Positions 25,145 through 32,818 of a stretch of DNA of 64,000 nt are shown piece by piece. The stretch's first letter is position 1. The number at the start of each line of letters is the position of its first letter. The DNA is from Roseiarcus sp963761435 (GTDB taxonomy: Bacteria > Pseudomonadota > Alphaproteobacteria > Rhizobiales > Beijerinckiaceae): the NCBI GenBank assembly GCA_963761435.1, contig CAVXHJ010000011.1:62001-126000 (forward strand). Direction: 5' to 3'. The translations under genes were made by a program, and so were the position numbers. The notes beneath the pieces were generated by a model. The model was not told the DNA's origin and searched no databases. It saw only the letters and a program-made list of their open reading frames with translations.

Positions 25145-26230
25145 ATGGCGAATCTGCGCATCGACCACCTGAACAAGAGTTACGGGACGGCGCATGTGCT
25201 GAGCGACATCGGGCTCTCGATCGAGGAGGGCGAATTTGTCGTCCTGGTCGGCCCGTCGGGCTGCGGCAAATCGACGCTTCTGAGGATGATCGCCGGGCTC
25301 GACGCGCCGACATCCGGCGACATTTTCATTGGCGGCAAGCTGGTCAACGCGCTCGCGCCCGCCGAGCGGAGGATCGCGATGGTGTTCCAGTCCTATGCGC
25401 TCTACCCGCATATGGATGTGCGCAGGAACATGACCTTCGGCCTCAAATTCACCGGCGTAGCGCCGGCCGAGCGCGACCGGCGGGTCGCCGAGGCGGCGCG
25501 GATGCTGCGCCTTGAGGAGCTGCTCGGGCGCTATCCGCGCGACCTCTCGGGCGGCCAGAGACAGCGGGTGGCGATCGGCCGCGCGATCGTGCGCGAGCCC
25601 GACGTGTTCCTGTTCGACGAGCCGTTGTCGAATCTCGACGCGGCGCTGCGCGTCTCGACTCGAGTCGAGATCGCCCGCCTCCACCGGCTGCTGCGCGCAA
25701 CGATGGTCTATGTCACCCACGACCAGATCGAGGCGATGACGCTTGCCGATCGCATCGTGGTGATGAACCACGGCAGAATCGCCCAGGTCGGCAAGCCGCT
25801 CGAACTTTATTATGCGCCCGCTGATCTGTTTGTCGCCGGCTTCATCGGCTCGCCGGCCATGAACTTCTTTCCGGCTGAGGTCGAGAGCGTGGAAGGCGGC
25901 AAGGCGCGGATCACCGGCGCCGCGATCGCCGCGTTTGCCCTCCCCGCCGGGGCGTTCAAGCCCGGCGAGCGCCTGACCATCGGCGTGCGCCCGGAGCACC
26001 TGGCGCCGGTTGCGGGAGGCCACTTCGCCACCAACGGCGTCGTCGAGCTCGTCGAGCGGCTTGGCGAAGCCTCATACGCCCATGTCCGGCGAGCCGACGA
26101 CAAGATGACGGTCGCCGAGATCCGCGGCCGGCGGACGCCCTCGGCCGGCGAATCGGTGACGTTCACCGCGCCTGCCGAGGACATCCATGTGTTCGATGCC
26201 GACAATCGGCGCGCGCAATCGGGAACCTGA
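25145..26230 (+). CDS. ABC sugar transporter ATP-binding protein (MsmX/UgpC type)
   Basis: 361 aa. Walker A GPSGCGKST, Q-loop MVFQSYALYPHMDV, signature LSGGQRQRVAIGRAIV, Walker B VFLFDEPLSNLDA, switch His in VTHDQIEAMTLADRI. A C-terminal OB/TOBE domain (IGVRPEHLAPVAGG...) follows. It energises the importer encoded by the three genes upstream; CUT1 ATPases of this type are often shared among several sugar systems. Confidence 0.95.
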   Translation: MANLRIDHLNKSYGTAHVLSDIGLSIEEGEFVVLVGPSGCGKSTLLRMIAGLDAPTSGDIFIGGKLVNALAPAERRIAMVFQSYALYPHMDVRRNMTFGLKFTGVAPAERDRRVAEAARMLRLEELLGRYPRDLSGGQRQRVAIGRAIVREPDVFLFDEPLSNLDAALRVSTRVEIARLHRLLRATMVYVTHDQIEAMTLADRIVVMNHGRIAQVGKPLELYYAPADLFVAGFIGSPAMNFFPAEVESVEGGKARITGAAIAAFALPAGAFKPGERLTIGVRPEHLAPVAGGHFATNGVVELVERLGEASYAHVRRADDKMTVAEIRGRRTPSAGESVTFTAPAEDIHVFDADNRRAQSGT

Positions 26231-26337
26231 GCGCGTCCGAGCGAGGACCAGCCTCGCCTCGCGCAATCACGCGATCGATCGCGCTCTCGATCATGCGAAT
26301 GGCGCCGCCTTGCCTTGTCAGGGACGAGTGGGGTCCG

Positions 26338-26976
26338 CTACGCGAAAGCGAGTTCCTTCGCTTCCGGGACCTCGATCCCGAGTTCCTCGCGGAATGCCTG
26401 CAGAGACTGCATGAGGCCTTCGCCCGTATCGAACAGCCCGGCGTAGCTCATCGTGCCGCCGATCCTGCGCGGCCTGCCGATGAGCTGGGGATTGCAGCCG
26501 ACCGCTTTCAACACCCGATAGATGCGGGCGTCGAACACCGAGACAATCTGGGTAAGTCCGCTGATGATGGCGACCTCTCCAATGCCGGCGATCAACTCGC
26601 TCAAGACGAAGTTCACCCCGTTGCGGCTCCGTTGCGGCTGACCTTCAACGGATACTGCGCAAATTCGTGAGCTCTCCCAGATTGTCGCGCTCTCGATGTA
26701 TTCGCCTTCGTCGAGCAGATAGGGGAACACGTCCCGCAACATGTTCGGCCCCGTGGTCGGCAAAAGCCTCAGCGATCCCCAGTATTCATTTGTACGAGGA
26801 TCAACAGACACAAGGTACAGAGGATTTTCGTCGTCGAATACGTCCCGCTCGTACCCGTCTCTCACCGTCACGTCCCAGCCAAGTCGCTCTGAGAACGTGA
26901 GCGCACGGTTGCGAAACATTGCGTCCATTTCCGCTGGATACAATGACGCACGCGAACCTTCAATCAACCTTAACAT
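26338..26976 (-). CDS. LuxI-type acyl-homoserine lactone synthase
   Basis: 212 aa. Conserved LuxI residues can be seen: R-x-x-x-F (FRNRALTFSERLGWDV), the acidic YERDVFDDENPLYLVSVD, the core Arg in YWGSLRLLPTTGPNML, and WESSRICAV with the catalytic-pocket E and R. It makes an N-acyl-homoserine lactone from SAM and an acyl donor. GGGAG is about 9 nt before the ATG at 26976; the longer frame to 27018 lacks a site. It follows luxR on the same strand, with a lux-box-like dyad in the gap. The region is less GC-rich than its surroundings. Confidence 0.9.
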   Translation of the reverse strand: MLRLIEGSRASLYPAEMDAMFRNRALTFSERLGWDVTVRDGYERDVFDDENPLYLVSVDPRTNEYWGSLRLLPTTGPNMLRDVFPYLLDEGEYIESATIWESSRICAVSVEGQPQRSRNGVNFVLSELIAGIGEVAIISGLTQIVSVFDARIYRVLKAVGCNPQLIGRPRRIGGTMSYAGLFDTGEGLMQSLQAFREELGIEVPEAKELAFA

Positions 26977-27032
26977 CGTGGCATCTCCCTTGCTACGAGA
27001 CAAGAGGATGTTAACCATAAATTACGTCGCGA

Positions 27033-27051
27033 CAATTCCACTAAGTGGTTG
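27033..27051. promoter_or_regulatory. Lux-box-like dyad upstream of luxI
   Basis: CAATTCCACTAAGTGGTTG: outer CAA/TTG and inner CCACT/AGTGG arms around one base. It lies 57-75 bp before the luxI ATG, where LuxR-type activators bind. Confidence 0.5.
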
Positions 27052-27069
27052 AGTTGACTTTTCCGAGAC

Positions 27070-27705
27070 TCACTTGAACGACGACCCCTGGAGCGCCTTG
27101 GCTGGAATCACCCCGGTGGCGATCGCGACGCCGACTGCGTGGGTCAGGTTCGCGCAATTCAATTTATGCCGCGCCGTGTCCAGATAACTTTTGACGCTGC
27201 CGAACGAGATGTTCAAAATATCCGAGATATCCTGATATGTCTTCCCTCGAGCCGCCCAAATCAGACACTGTTCTTCTCTCTTCGACAGTTTGATTGGCTG
27301 ACTGCTCAGCTTCAGGTTGACGCTGGCAGCAGAATCAATGAGAACTGAGATGAGTTGAAGCTTTACCATGTTGCTTCGCTTGAATTCTTGCCATTCTTGC
27401 TTGGAATGATCGCTCGTAAAGGAGACCAGCGAATAGACGCCCCGCCAATTCCGCACCGGGACAGATACCCCGTTTCGGCCAACGCCGTGGGCCAAGGCGT
27501 CGGCAAAAAACGCCTGGATAGCGGGATTGTCGCGCGGCAAGTCGTCGCCCCAGTCAAACGGGAGAATCGCCTTGCTTCCATGCGCAACGACTGGGTCTAT
27601 GACCAGATATTGCTTCAAGAAATAGCGAGTTTGCCACTGAAAGGAATAGGTGGCGTGGCTGGTCAGCAAGCTCGCATCGGAGCTCTTGTCAGGCGCAAAT
27701 CGCAT
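27070..27705 (-). CDS. LuxR-type quorum-sensing regulator, N-terminus disturbed
   Basis: 211 aa from the only usable start in frame. An autoinducer-binding domain (YFLKQYLVIDPVVAHG, the W/D pattern of the AHL pocket) and a C-terminal LuxR helix-turn-helix (LSKREEQCLIWAARGKTYQDISDILNISFGSVKSYL) are clear. The frame continues upstream with homology-like residues (DLEQTLRAISTDIGVAHIAY) but no start codon. An ATG at 27773, overlapping the stop of the 74-aa ORF as TAATG, would give a normal 234-aa LuxR if one base were restored in AACAGG. So either a 1-nt deletion or a sequence error is likely. Confidence 0.8.
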   Translation of the reverse strand: MRFAPDKSSDASLLTSHATYSFQWQTRYFLKQYLVIDPVVAHGSKAILPFDWGDDLPRDNPAIQAFFADALAHGVGRNGVSVPVRNWRGVYSLVSFTSDHSKQEWQEFKRSNMVKLQLISVLIDSAASVNLKLSSQPIKLSKREEQCLIWAARGKTYQDISDILNISFGSVKSYLDTARHKLNCANLTHAVGVAIATGVIPAKALQGSSFK

Positions 27706-27772
27706 GTAGGCGATATGGGCGACGCCAATGTCGGTCGAGATAGCTCTCAGCGTCTGCTCGAGGTCCTGTTCA

Positions 27773-27997
27773 TTATAGCCAAGTATCGTATCCGTGAGCC
27801 TGATCGCAGCCGAACTCGATGGTGATGCTTGGTCCGGGCGCGGCGTCAGTCCTTCGGGTTGCCTTGAGGTACGAATCCGCCTGTTTGACGCCGATACCGT
27901 TCATCTGGCGCGTTTCAACAGTCGAAAACGTCCCATCATCGACCGCTTTCTTTGTTGTTCTTGACAGCGCGTCTAGAGTCTTCGACTCTACCGACAT
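27773..27997 (-). CDS. 74-aa ORF ahead of luxR
   Basis: Starts at an ATG with GGGAGG 5 nt upstream, so it is very likely translated. The sequence (MSVESKTLDALSRTTKKAVD...ATRRTDAAPGPSITIEFGCD) matches no family I know. It is predicted soluble and mostly polar. Its TAA overlaps a potential luxR ATG (TAATG), which would couple the two genes. A role in the quorum-sensing circuit is inferred only from that arrangement. Confidence 0.55.
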   Translation of the reverse strand: MSVESKTLDALSRTTKKAVDDGTFSTVETRQMNGIGVKQADSYLKATRRTDAAPGPSITIEFGCDQAHGYDTWL

Positions 27998-28093
27998 GCA
28001 CGCCTCCCGCCCCGGACTGCGATCCCCACGCTCTTAGTGATCTACCACAACAAACCCAGCGCAATCAACAGATATGTGGAGGCGGAACGGAGA

Positions 28094-28112
28094 ACAATAC
28101 GTACTGAATTGT
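28094..28112. promoter_or_regulatory. Dyad upstream of the luxR operon
   Basis: ACAATACGTACTGAATTGT has ACAAT/ATTGT outer arms and a TACGTA core, 97 bp before the ATG of the 74-aa ORF. It may be a second LuxR site or another operator in the gap to the divergent amidohydrolase gene. Confidence 0.35.
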
Positions 28113-28271
28113 ATAAAACGGCGGTCCCCATCGGGCTGCGGTATGATTGTCGCGCCGCAAGTCTGCGGAACGGCCGAAGCGTCGCCCGCGTCGCTATATT
28201 TCCGGGCGATCGCTATGCGACGAGGTTCCAGCGCGCAGCGTGCCTGACTGCGTCAACCAGGAGCGGATGCG

Positions 28272-29144
28272 ATGAACATCAACGACCTCGTCGCCATCGA
28301 CGTCCATACGCACGCGGAGGTTTCCTGCCGGCAGCCGGCGGACGCATTCTGGCAGCCTTACGAAGAAGCGGCGAACAAATATTTCAAGGCGGGAAAGCGT
28401 CCGACCATCGCCGAGACCGTCGCCTATTATCGCGAACGGAAGATCGGCCTCATCATGTTCACCGTCGACAGCGAGTTCGAGATCGGCGCGAGGCGCATCT
28501 CGAACGACGAGGTTGCGGAGGCCGCCGCGGCGAATGCCGACATCATGATGGCCTTCGCCTCCATCGATCCGCACAAGGGCAAGATGGGGGTGCGCGAAGC
28601 GCGCGATCTCATAGAGGCCGGGGTCATCAAGGGGTTCAAGTTTCATCCGACCGTGCAGGGCTTCTTCCCCAACGACCGCATGGCTTATGGCCTCTACGAG
28701 GTCATCGCCGAGCACAAGCTTCCGGCGATCTTTCACAGCGGCCATTCCGGCATCGGCACGGGCATGCCGGGCGGCGGCGGCCTGCGTCTCAAGTACTCGA
28801 ACCCGATCCATGTCGACGACGTCGCGGTCGACTTCCCCGACATGACCATCATCATCGCCCATCCGTCCTGGCCGTGGCAGGACGAAGCGCTCTCGGTCTG
28901 CCTGCACAAGCCCAACGTCTATATCGACCTCTCCGGCTGGAGCCCGAAGTATTTTCCCCCGCAGCTTGTCCAGCACGCCAACGGCCAGCTCAAGACCAAG
29001 ATGCTTTTCGGGTCCGATTGGCCGCTGATCGCGCCGGACCGCTGGCTCAAGGATTTCCGCGAGGCCGGCTTCAAGCCGGAGGTGCACGACCTCATCCTGA
29101 AAGAGAACGCGATCCGGGCGCTCAAGCTGGCCCCAGCCGCCTAA
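28272..29144 (+). CDS. Amidohydrolase 2 family metal-dependent hydrolase/decarboxylase
   Basis: 290-aa TIM-barrel protein of the PF04909 group (ACMSD, gamma-resorcylate decarboxylase and related). Metal motif DVHTHAE near the N-terminus, GFKFHPTVQGFFPND, IFHSGHSG, IIIAHPSWPWQDEAL and MLFGSDWPL with the catalytic Asp. Enzymes of this group decarboxylate or hydrate aromatic and dicarboxylic acids. It sits 14 nt before an alpha/beta hydrolase gene, so the two probably act in one degradative route; the substrate is unknown. Confidence 0.85.
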   Translation: MNINDLVAIDVHTHAEVSCRQPADAFWQPYEEAANKYFKAGKRPTIAETVAYYRERKIGLIMFTVDSEFEIGARRISNDEVAEAAAANADIMMAFASIDPHKGKMGVREARDLIEAGVIKGFKFHPTVQGFFPNDRMAYGLYEVIAEHKLPAIFHSGHSGIGTGMPGGGGLRLKYSNPIHVDDVAVDFPDMTIIIAHPSWPWQDEALSVCLHKPNVYIDLSGWSPKYFPPQLVQHANGQLKTKMLFGSDWPLIAPDRWLKDFREAGFKPEVHDLILKENAIRALKLAPAA

Positions 29145-29157
29145 CCGCCGCCGCGCG

Positions 29158-29967
29158 ATGACCGCCTTTCGATGGATCGAGGGGGCCGGCGGGGAAATCG
29201 TCGCCGACGGCAAGCGGCTCGAAGCTGTCGCGCACGGGCCCCCGCCGGACAAGGCGCCGACGATCGTCATGCTGCACGAAGGCCTCGGCTGCGTCGCGCT
29301 GTGGCGCGACTTTCCCGCCCGCCTCGCCGCCGCGACCGGCTGGGGCGTCTTCGCCTGGTCGCGCGCCGGCTATGGCCGCTCGGATCCGGTCGCGCTCCCG
29401 CGCCCGCTCGACTACATGACGCGCGAGGCGCGCTCGAGCCTGCCCGCCGTTCTCGACGCGATCGGCATGAGGCGCGGAATCCTGCTCGGCCACAGCGACG
29501 GCGCCTCGATCGCGGCGATCCACGCCGGCGAGCATTCGGACGAGCGGATCACGGGCCTCGTCCTCATTGCGCCCCATGTCTTCACCGAGGCGCCGGGCCT
29601 CGCCTCGATCGCCGAAGCGCGGCGCGCCTACGAGGCGGGCGGCCTGCGGGCGAAGCTCGCCAAATACCACGCGCATGTCGACATCGCGTTTCGCGGCTGG
29701 AACGACGCCTGGCTCGACCCCGGCTTCAAGGCCTGGAACATCGAGGATGCGGTCGGGCGCTGGCGCGTCCCGGCGCTTCTGATCCAGGGCGCGGACGACC
29801 AGTACGGGACGCTCGCGCAGATCCGCGCCATCGAGGCGCGATCGCCCGCGCCGGTCAAGAGCCTCATCCTCGACGCCTGCCGCCATTTCCCCCAGGTCGA
29901 CCAGCCGCAAGCCACGCTCGAGGCGATTGTCGCGTTCTGCGCCGAGGTCGAGGCCCGTCTAAACTGA
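29158..29967 (+). CDS. Alpha/beta hydrolase
   Basis: 269 aa. Oxyanion region LHEGLGCVALWRDFP (HEG in place of the usual HG), nucleophile elbow GHSDGAS (Ser), an acid in LLIQGADDQYG and the His in ACRHFPQVDQP complete the triad. The motif set resembles the haloperoxidase/esterase group acting on small esters or lactones. It directly follows the amidohydrolase gene in an apparent two-gene operon. Confidence 0.88.
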   Translation: MTAFRWIEGAGGEIVADGKRLEAVAHGPPPDKAPTIVMLHEGLGCVALWRDFPARLAAATGWGVFAWSRAGYGRSDPVALPRPLDYMTREARSSLPAVLDAIGMRRGILLGHSDGASIAAIHAGEHSDERITGLVLIAPHVFTEAPGLASIAEARRAYEAGGLRAKLAKYHAHVDIAFRGWNDAWLDPGFKAWNIEDAVGRWRVPALLIQGADDQYGTLAQIRAIEARSPAPVKSLILDACRHFPQVDQPQATLEAIVAFCAEVEARLN

Positions 29968-30009
29968 AGGGACCCTCCCCACGGCTGCGAAGCGGCGTCC
30001 GACGCCGCC

Positions 30010-30101
30010 AACTTTGGCGAAAACCGACGAAAATAGACGAAAGCGAAAATGCTTTCTTTTGCTTTCAGTTGTTTTTTGGAATCGGGACTTTTCAATGGGT
30101 T
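30010..30101. repeat. Phased A-tract array ending in TTTTCAATGGGTT (copy A)
   Basis: GGCGAAAACC, GACGAAAATA, GACGAAAGCG and AAAATGC repeat every 10 bases, followed by a T-rich stretch and CTTTTCAATGGGTT. Same layout and tail as 12780-12937. Confidence 0.5.
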
Positions 30102-30277
30102 CCAGCCGATTCAAGCGCTTTTTTCCGCCCAGCCCGGCGTCGGGCCAGTGCTTCCCAATCCTTCCTCTCTTTCTCCCGCCGGGGGCATCCGCCGGGCACC
30201 CGTCCCCGCGCTGGGCTTCAATTCGGTTAATCACAATCATATACCACAAATTTCCGATTAACACAATAGAATGCGCG

Positions 30278-30568
30278 GCTCTTATGGCGTTATCCGTTGG
30301 TCGACCGGTTTGCTGTTCGTTCGTCGAACCCTTGCCGTCATGGCCGGGCTTGTCCACGGCTTGTCCCGGCCATCCACGAAGGCCCAGCGCATCGACGCAG
30401 GCAAGCGCGAAAAGCCTTGCGACCGTCCGCCTTCCTGCCGGTCGCGCCGAGGCGGGACTCGTTCTTGCGGCGGCCCGGCGTGGATGGCCGGGACAAGCCC
30501 GGCCATGACGGCAAGGGTTCGACGAACGAACAGTAAACCGGTCGACCAACAGATAACGCCATAAGAGC
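30278..30568. mobile_element. Complete 291-bp MITE with IS1595-like ends
   Basis: Terminal inverted repeats of about 78 bp with two mismatches, beginning GCTCTTATGGCGTTATC and containing GGTCGACCGGTTT and TTCGTTCGTCGAACCC. The outer 22 bases differ from the ends of the IS at 13050 by one or two bases (TATGG for TATAG), so the IS transposase may mobilise it. The centre has no gene. The long inverted arms can form one large hairpin RNA. Confidence 0.85.
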
Positions 30569-30688
30569 GCGACTTTTTCTTGCGATTATCAGAAACCACG
30601 GATAGAGTGGTCCTGTCGCCGAACGCGCCGCCTCGAGGAGCGGCGCCGGGAGAAGCGGGGAGAGGCGGGTTTTTGCGCCGGATCGTCG

Positions 30689-30800
30689 TAACCCATTGAA
30701 AAGGCCCAATTCGCGGAAGGGTTTTCCTTTGATACCTTTCCGGATTCCTTTGCCCCGCTTCCGGTTTCCTTTGCTGGGCTTCCCGGATTCTTTGCTGGGC
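30689..30800. repeat. 21-bp tandem array ending in CAATGGGTT (copy C, inverted)
   Basis: On the minus strand four 21-bp units such as AGCCCAGCAAAGGAAACCGG repeat with AAAG tracts two helical turns apart, then GAAAACCC...GGGCCTTTTCAATGGGTT. The tail TTTTCAATGGGTT is identical to copies A and B. Confidence 0.55.
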
Positions 30801-30858
30801 TTCCTCCGGGCTTGGGTCTGACCGGCGCCATTGGAGCGTCATCGACCGGATCGACGGC

Positions 30859-31356
30859 CTAGCGGTGATGATGGCCGCCGCCGCCGTGGTGGCCTCCACC
30901 CCCGTGATGGCCCCCGCCGCCGTGATGATGGCCGCCGCCGCCGTGATGATGGCCGCCGCCGCCGTGATGGCCCCCGCCGCCGTGATGATGGCCGCCGCCG
31001 CCGTGATGGCCCCCACCCCCGTGATAGTGGCCCCCGCCATGATAGTGGGCGCCTCCGTGATAATGGCCTCCACGGTAGCCGCCGTGGCTCCAGCCATTCC
31101 AGCCATAGCCGCCGCCCCAGCCGTAGCCGGCGCGATAGGCGTATCCGCACCAATACCAGCCGGGCCCCTGCCAGCCGTCTTCGTACCAGCAATATTGCCG
31201 GCCGTTGAAGACGAACTGAGCTTTTTCCAGAGGCAGGAGCTGATCGGGTAGGGGCGCGACAAAAGCGCTTCCCGATATTCCCGCCTGGGCTGGGCCGGCG
31301 AGCGTTGACGCGGCGCCCAACGCAAGCGCCAGACCAAGAGCAAGTTTTCGCGACAT
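30859..31356 (-). CDS. Exported Gly/His-rich repeat protein
   Basis: 165 aa. Signal peptide (LALGLALALGAASTLAGPAQA), a short conserved-looking domain with aromatic and Cys residues (FNGRQYCWYEDGWQGPGWYWCGYAYR), then a tail of about 75 residues made of GGGGHH/GGGGHHH repeats. The YCWYEDGWQGPGWYWCG segment recurs in small exported proteins of Rhizobiales. The His clusters should bind Ni, Zn or Cu, so a metal-buffering role is plausible but unproven. The frame is open beyond the ATG, but the signal peptide fixes the start. Confidence 0.75.
   Translation of the reverse strand: MSRKLALGLALALGAASTLAGPAQAGISGSAFVAPLPDQLLPLEKAQFVFNGRQYCWYEDGWQGPGWYWCGYAYRAGYGWGGGYGWNGWSHGGYRGGHYHGGAHYHGGGHYHGGGGHHGGGGHHHGGGGHHGGGGHHHGGGGHHHGGGGHHGGGGHHGGGGHHHR
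30862..31075. repeat. Gly-His codon repeat tract
   Basis: About 210 bp of repeated GGCCGCCGCCGCCGTGATG / CCCCCGCCGCCGTGATGG units coding GGGGHHH on the minus strand. Such tracts change length easily by slippage. Confidence 0.8.
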
Positions 31357-31454
31357 GGGCCAGCTTCCCCCTTGCCGCCCTATGGCGGGTGGCGGCTTGA
31401 ATTTTCGGATGTTGGCCAAGCCGCCCTGAATGGGGCCTGAACGACGGTCGCTTC

Positions 31455-32693
31455 TCACCCCTTCGCGTCGAGGCCGTAGAGCGTGTGCAGCGTGCGCACC
31501 GCAAGCTCGGTATAGACCTCGTCGATCAGCATCGAGAACTTGATCTCCGATGTGGTGATGGCGCGGATGTTGATGCCCTTCTCGGCCAGCGCCCTGAAGG
31601 CGCGCGCGGCGACGCCGGAATGCGAGCGCATGCCGACGCCGATGGCGGAGATCTTCACGACATCCTCCGCGCCGTTCAGCTTGGCGTAGCCGATCTTCGT
31701 CCGCCGCTCCTCGAGGATGGCCATGGCGCGGGCGAATTCGGCCGCGGGCACGGTGAAGGTGATGTCGGTCGTCGTCGTGTCGTCGGACACGACCTGGATG
31801 ATCATGTCGACATTGATGTTGGCCTCGGCCAGCGGCATGAAGATCGCAGCCGCCACGCCGGGCTTGTCGGCGACCTCGCGCAATGTGATCTGCGCCTCGT
31901 CGCGCGAGAAGGCGATGCCGGTGACGACCTCCTGCTCCATGATCTCCTCCTCGTCGCAAATGAGCGTGCCAAGCGTCGGTTGCGCGGGATCGTCGAACGA
32001 CGAGCGCACGTAGAGCCTGACCTTGTTGACCATCGCCACTTCCACCGACCGAACCTGCAGCACCTTGGCGCCGAGCGAGGCCATTTCCAGCATTTCCTCG
32101 AACGAGACCTTATCGAGCCGGCGCGCCTTCGGCACGACGCGCGGATCGGAGGTATAGACCCCGTCGACATCGGTATAGATGTCGCAGCGGTCGGCCGAAA
32201 TCGCCGCGGCGAGCGCGACCGCCGACGTATCCGAGCCGCCGCGCCCGAGCGTCGTGACCCGGCCCGTTGGTTTGTGGAGGCCCTGGAAGCCCGCGATGAC
32301 CGCGATCTCGCCCGCCTTGAACCCCTGAACGAGCCGGGCGCCGTCGATGGCGGCGATGCGGGCCGCTCCATGCGCATCATCGGTCAGAAGCGGAATTTGC
32401 CAGCCCTGCCACGACCGCGCCTTGAGCCCGATGTCCTTGAGCACCAACGCGAGCAGGCCCGCCGTCACCAGTTCGCCCGAAGCAACCACAGCGTCATATT
32501 CTGCGCTGTCGAACTGCGAGCCCGCCTCCTGGCACCAGGCGACCAGCTCGTTCGTCTTGCCGGCCATCGCCGAGACCACGACCGCGACCTCCGCGCCGCC
32601 GTCGACCTCCCGCTTCACATGGGCCGCGACATTGCGGATGCGTTGAACGTCGGCGACCGAGGTGCCGCCGAACTTCATCACCAGACGCGGCAT
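31455..32693 (-). CDS. lysC: Aspartokinase
   Basis: 412 aa. Catalytic start VMKFGGTSVADVQRI, then TTLGRGGSDTSAVALAAA and TDVDGVYTSDPRVV. Two C-terminal ACT domains (ITLREVADKPGVAAAIF... and KISAIGVGMRSHSGVAARAF) bind the feedback inhibitors lysine/threonine. It phosphorylates aspartate as the first step to lysine, threonine and methionine and to diaminopimelate. Divergent from ubiG. Confidence 0.95.
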   Translation of the reverse strand: MPRLVMKFGGTSVADVQRIRNVAAHVKREVDGGAEVAVVVSAMAGKTNELVAWCQEAGSQFDSAEYDAVVASGELVTAGLLALVLKDIGLKARSWQGWQIPLLTDDAHGAARIAAIDGARLVQGFKAGEIAVIAGFQGLHKPTGRVTTLGRGGSDTSAVALAAAISADRCDIYTDVDGVYTSDPRVVPKARRLDKVSFEEMLEMASLGAKVLQVRSVEVAMVNKVRLYVRSSFDDPAQPTLGTLICDEEEIMEQEVVTGIAFSRDEAQITLREVADKPGVAAAIFMPLAEANINVDMIIQVVSDDTTTTDITFTVPAAEFARAMAILEERRTKIGYAKLNGAEDVVKISAIGVGMRSHSGVAARAFRALAEKGINIRAITTSEIKFSMLIDEVYTELAVRTLHTLYGLDAKG

Positions 32694-32818
32694 CGATCCT
32701 TGAAACCTTGAGGAAACGCGCGGGCTCGCGCAGGGCGTCGGGGCGCCGTATAAAGGCGCACGCCGGGTGGGTCAACGCGCTCTGGCCGCTCTTACAAAGG
32801 GTAAGCGAAAGGTTCGCC

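Larger units (their letters stand above)
29968..30858. other. 890-bp repeat-rich gap
   Basis: No gene is supported. It holds two A-tract/CAATGGGTT structures (30010-30101 and 30689-30800) on either side of a complete MITE (30278-30568). Long open frames here arise from the palindromic MITE and GC bias. Confidence 0.6.

Noticed and set aside
28192..28204. CTATATTTCCGGG as a seventh copy of the GTAGWTTCCGA element
   Set aside because: Only a partial match, including a wrong final base, although it lies 68 bp before the amidohydrolase start; not counted.
30282..31343. 353-aa minus-strand ORF over MITE and His-rich gene
   Set aside because: A composite of MITE arms, the 21-bp array and an out-of-frame reading of the Gly-His tract (Ala/Ile/Thr-rich), not a protein.
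31200..31420. GC-rich direct repeats as a CRISPR array
   Set aside because: The repeated units in the Gly-His and Gly-Ala genes are codon repeats without spacers; no CRISPR repeat-spacer pattern occurs anywhere in the window.
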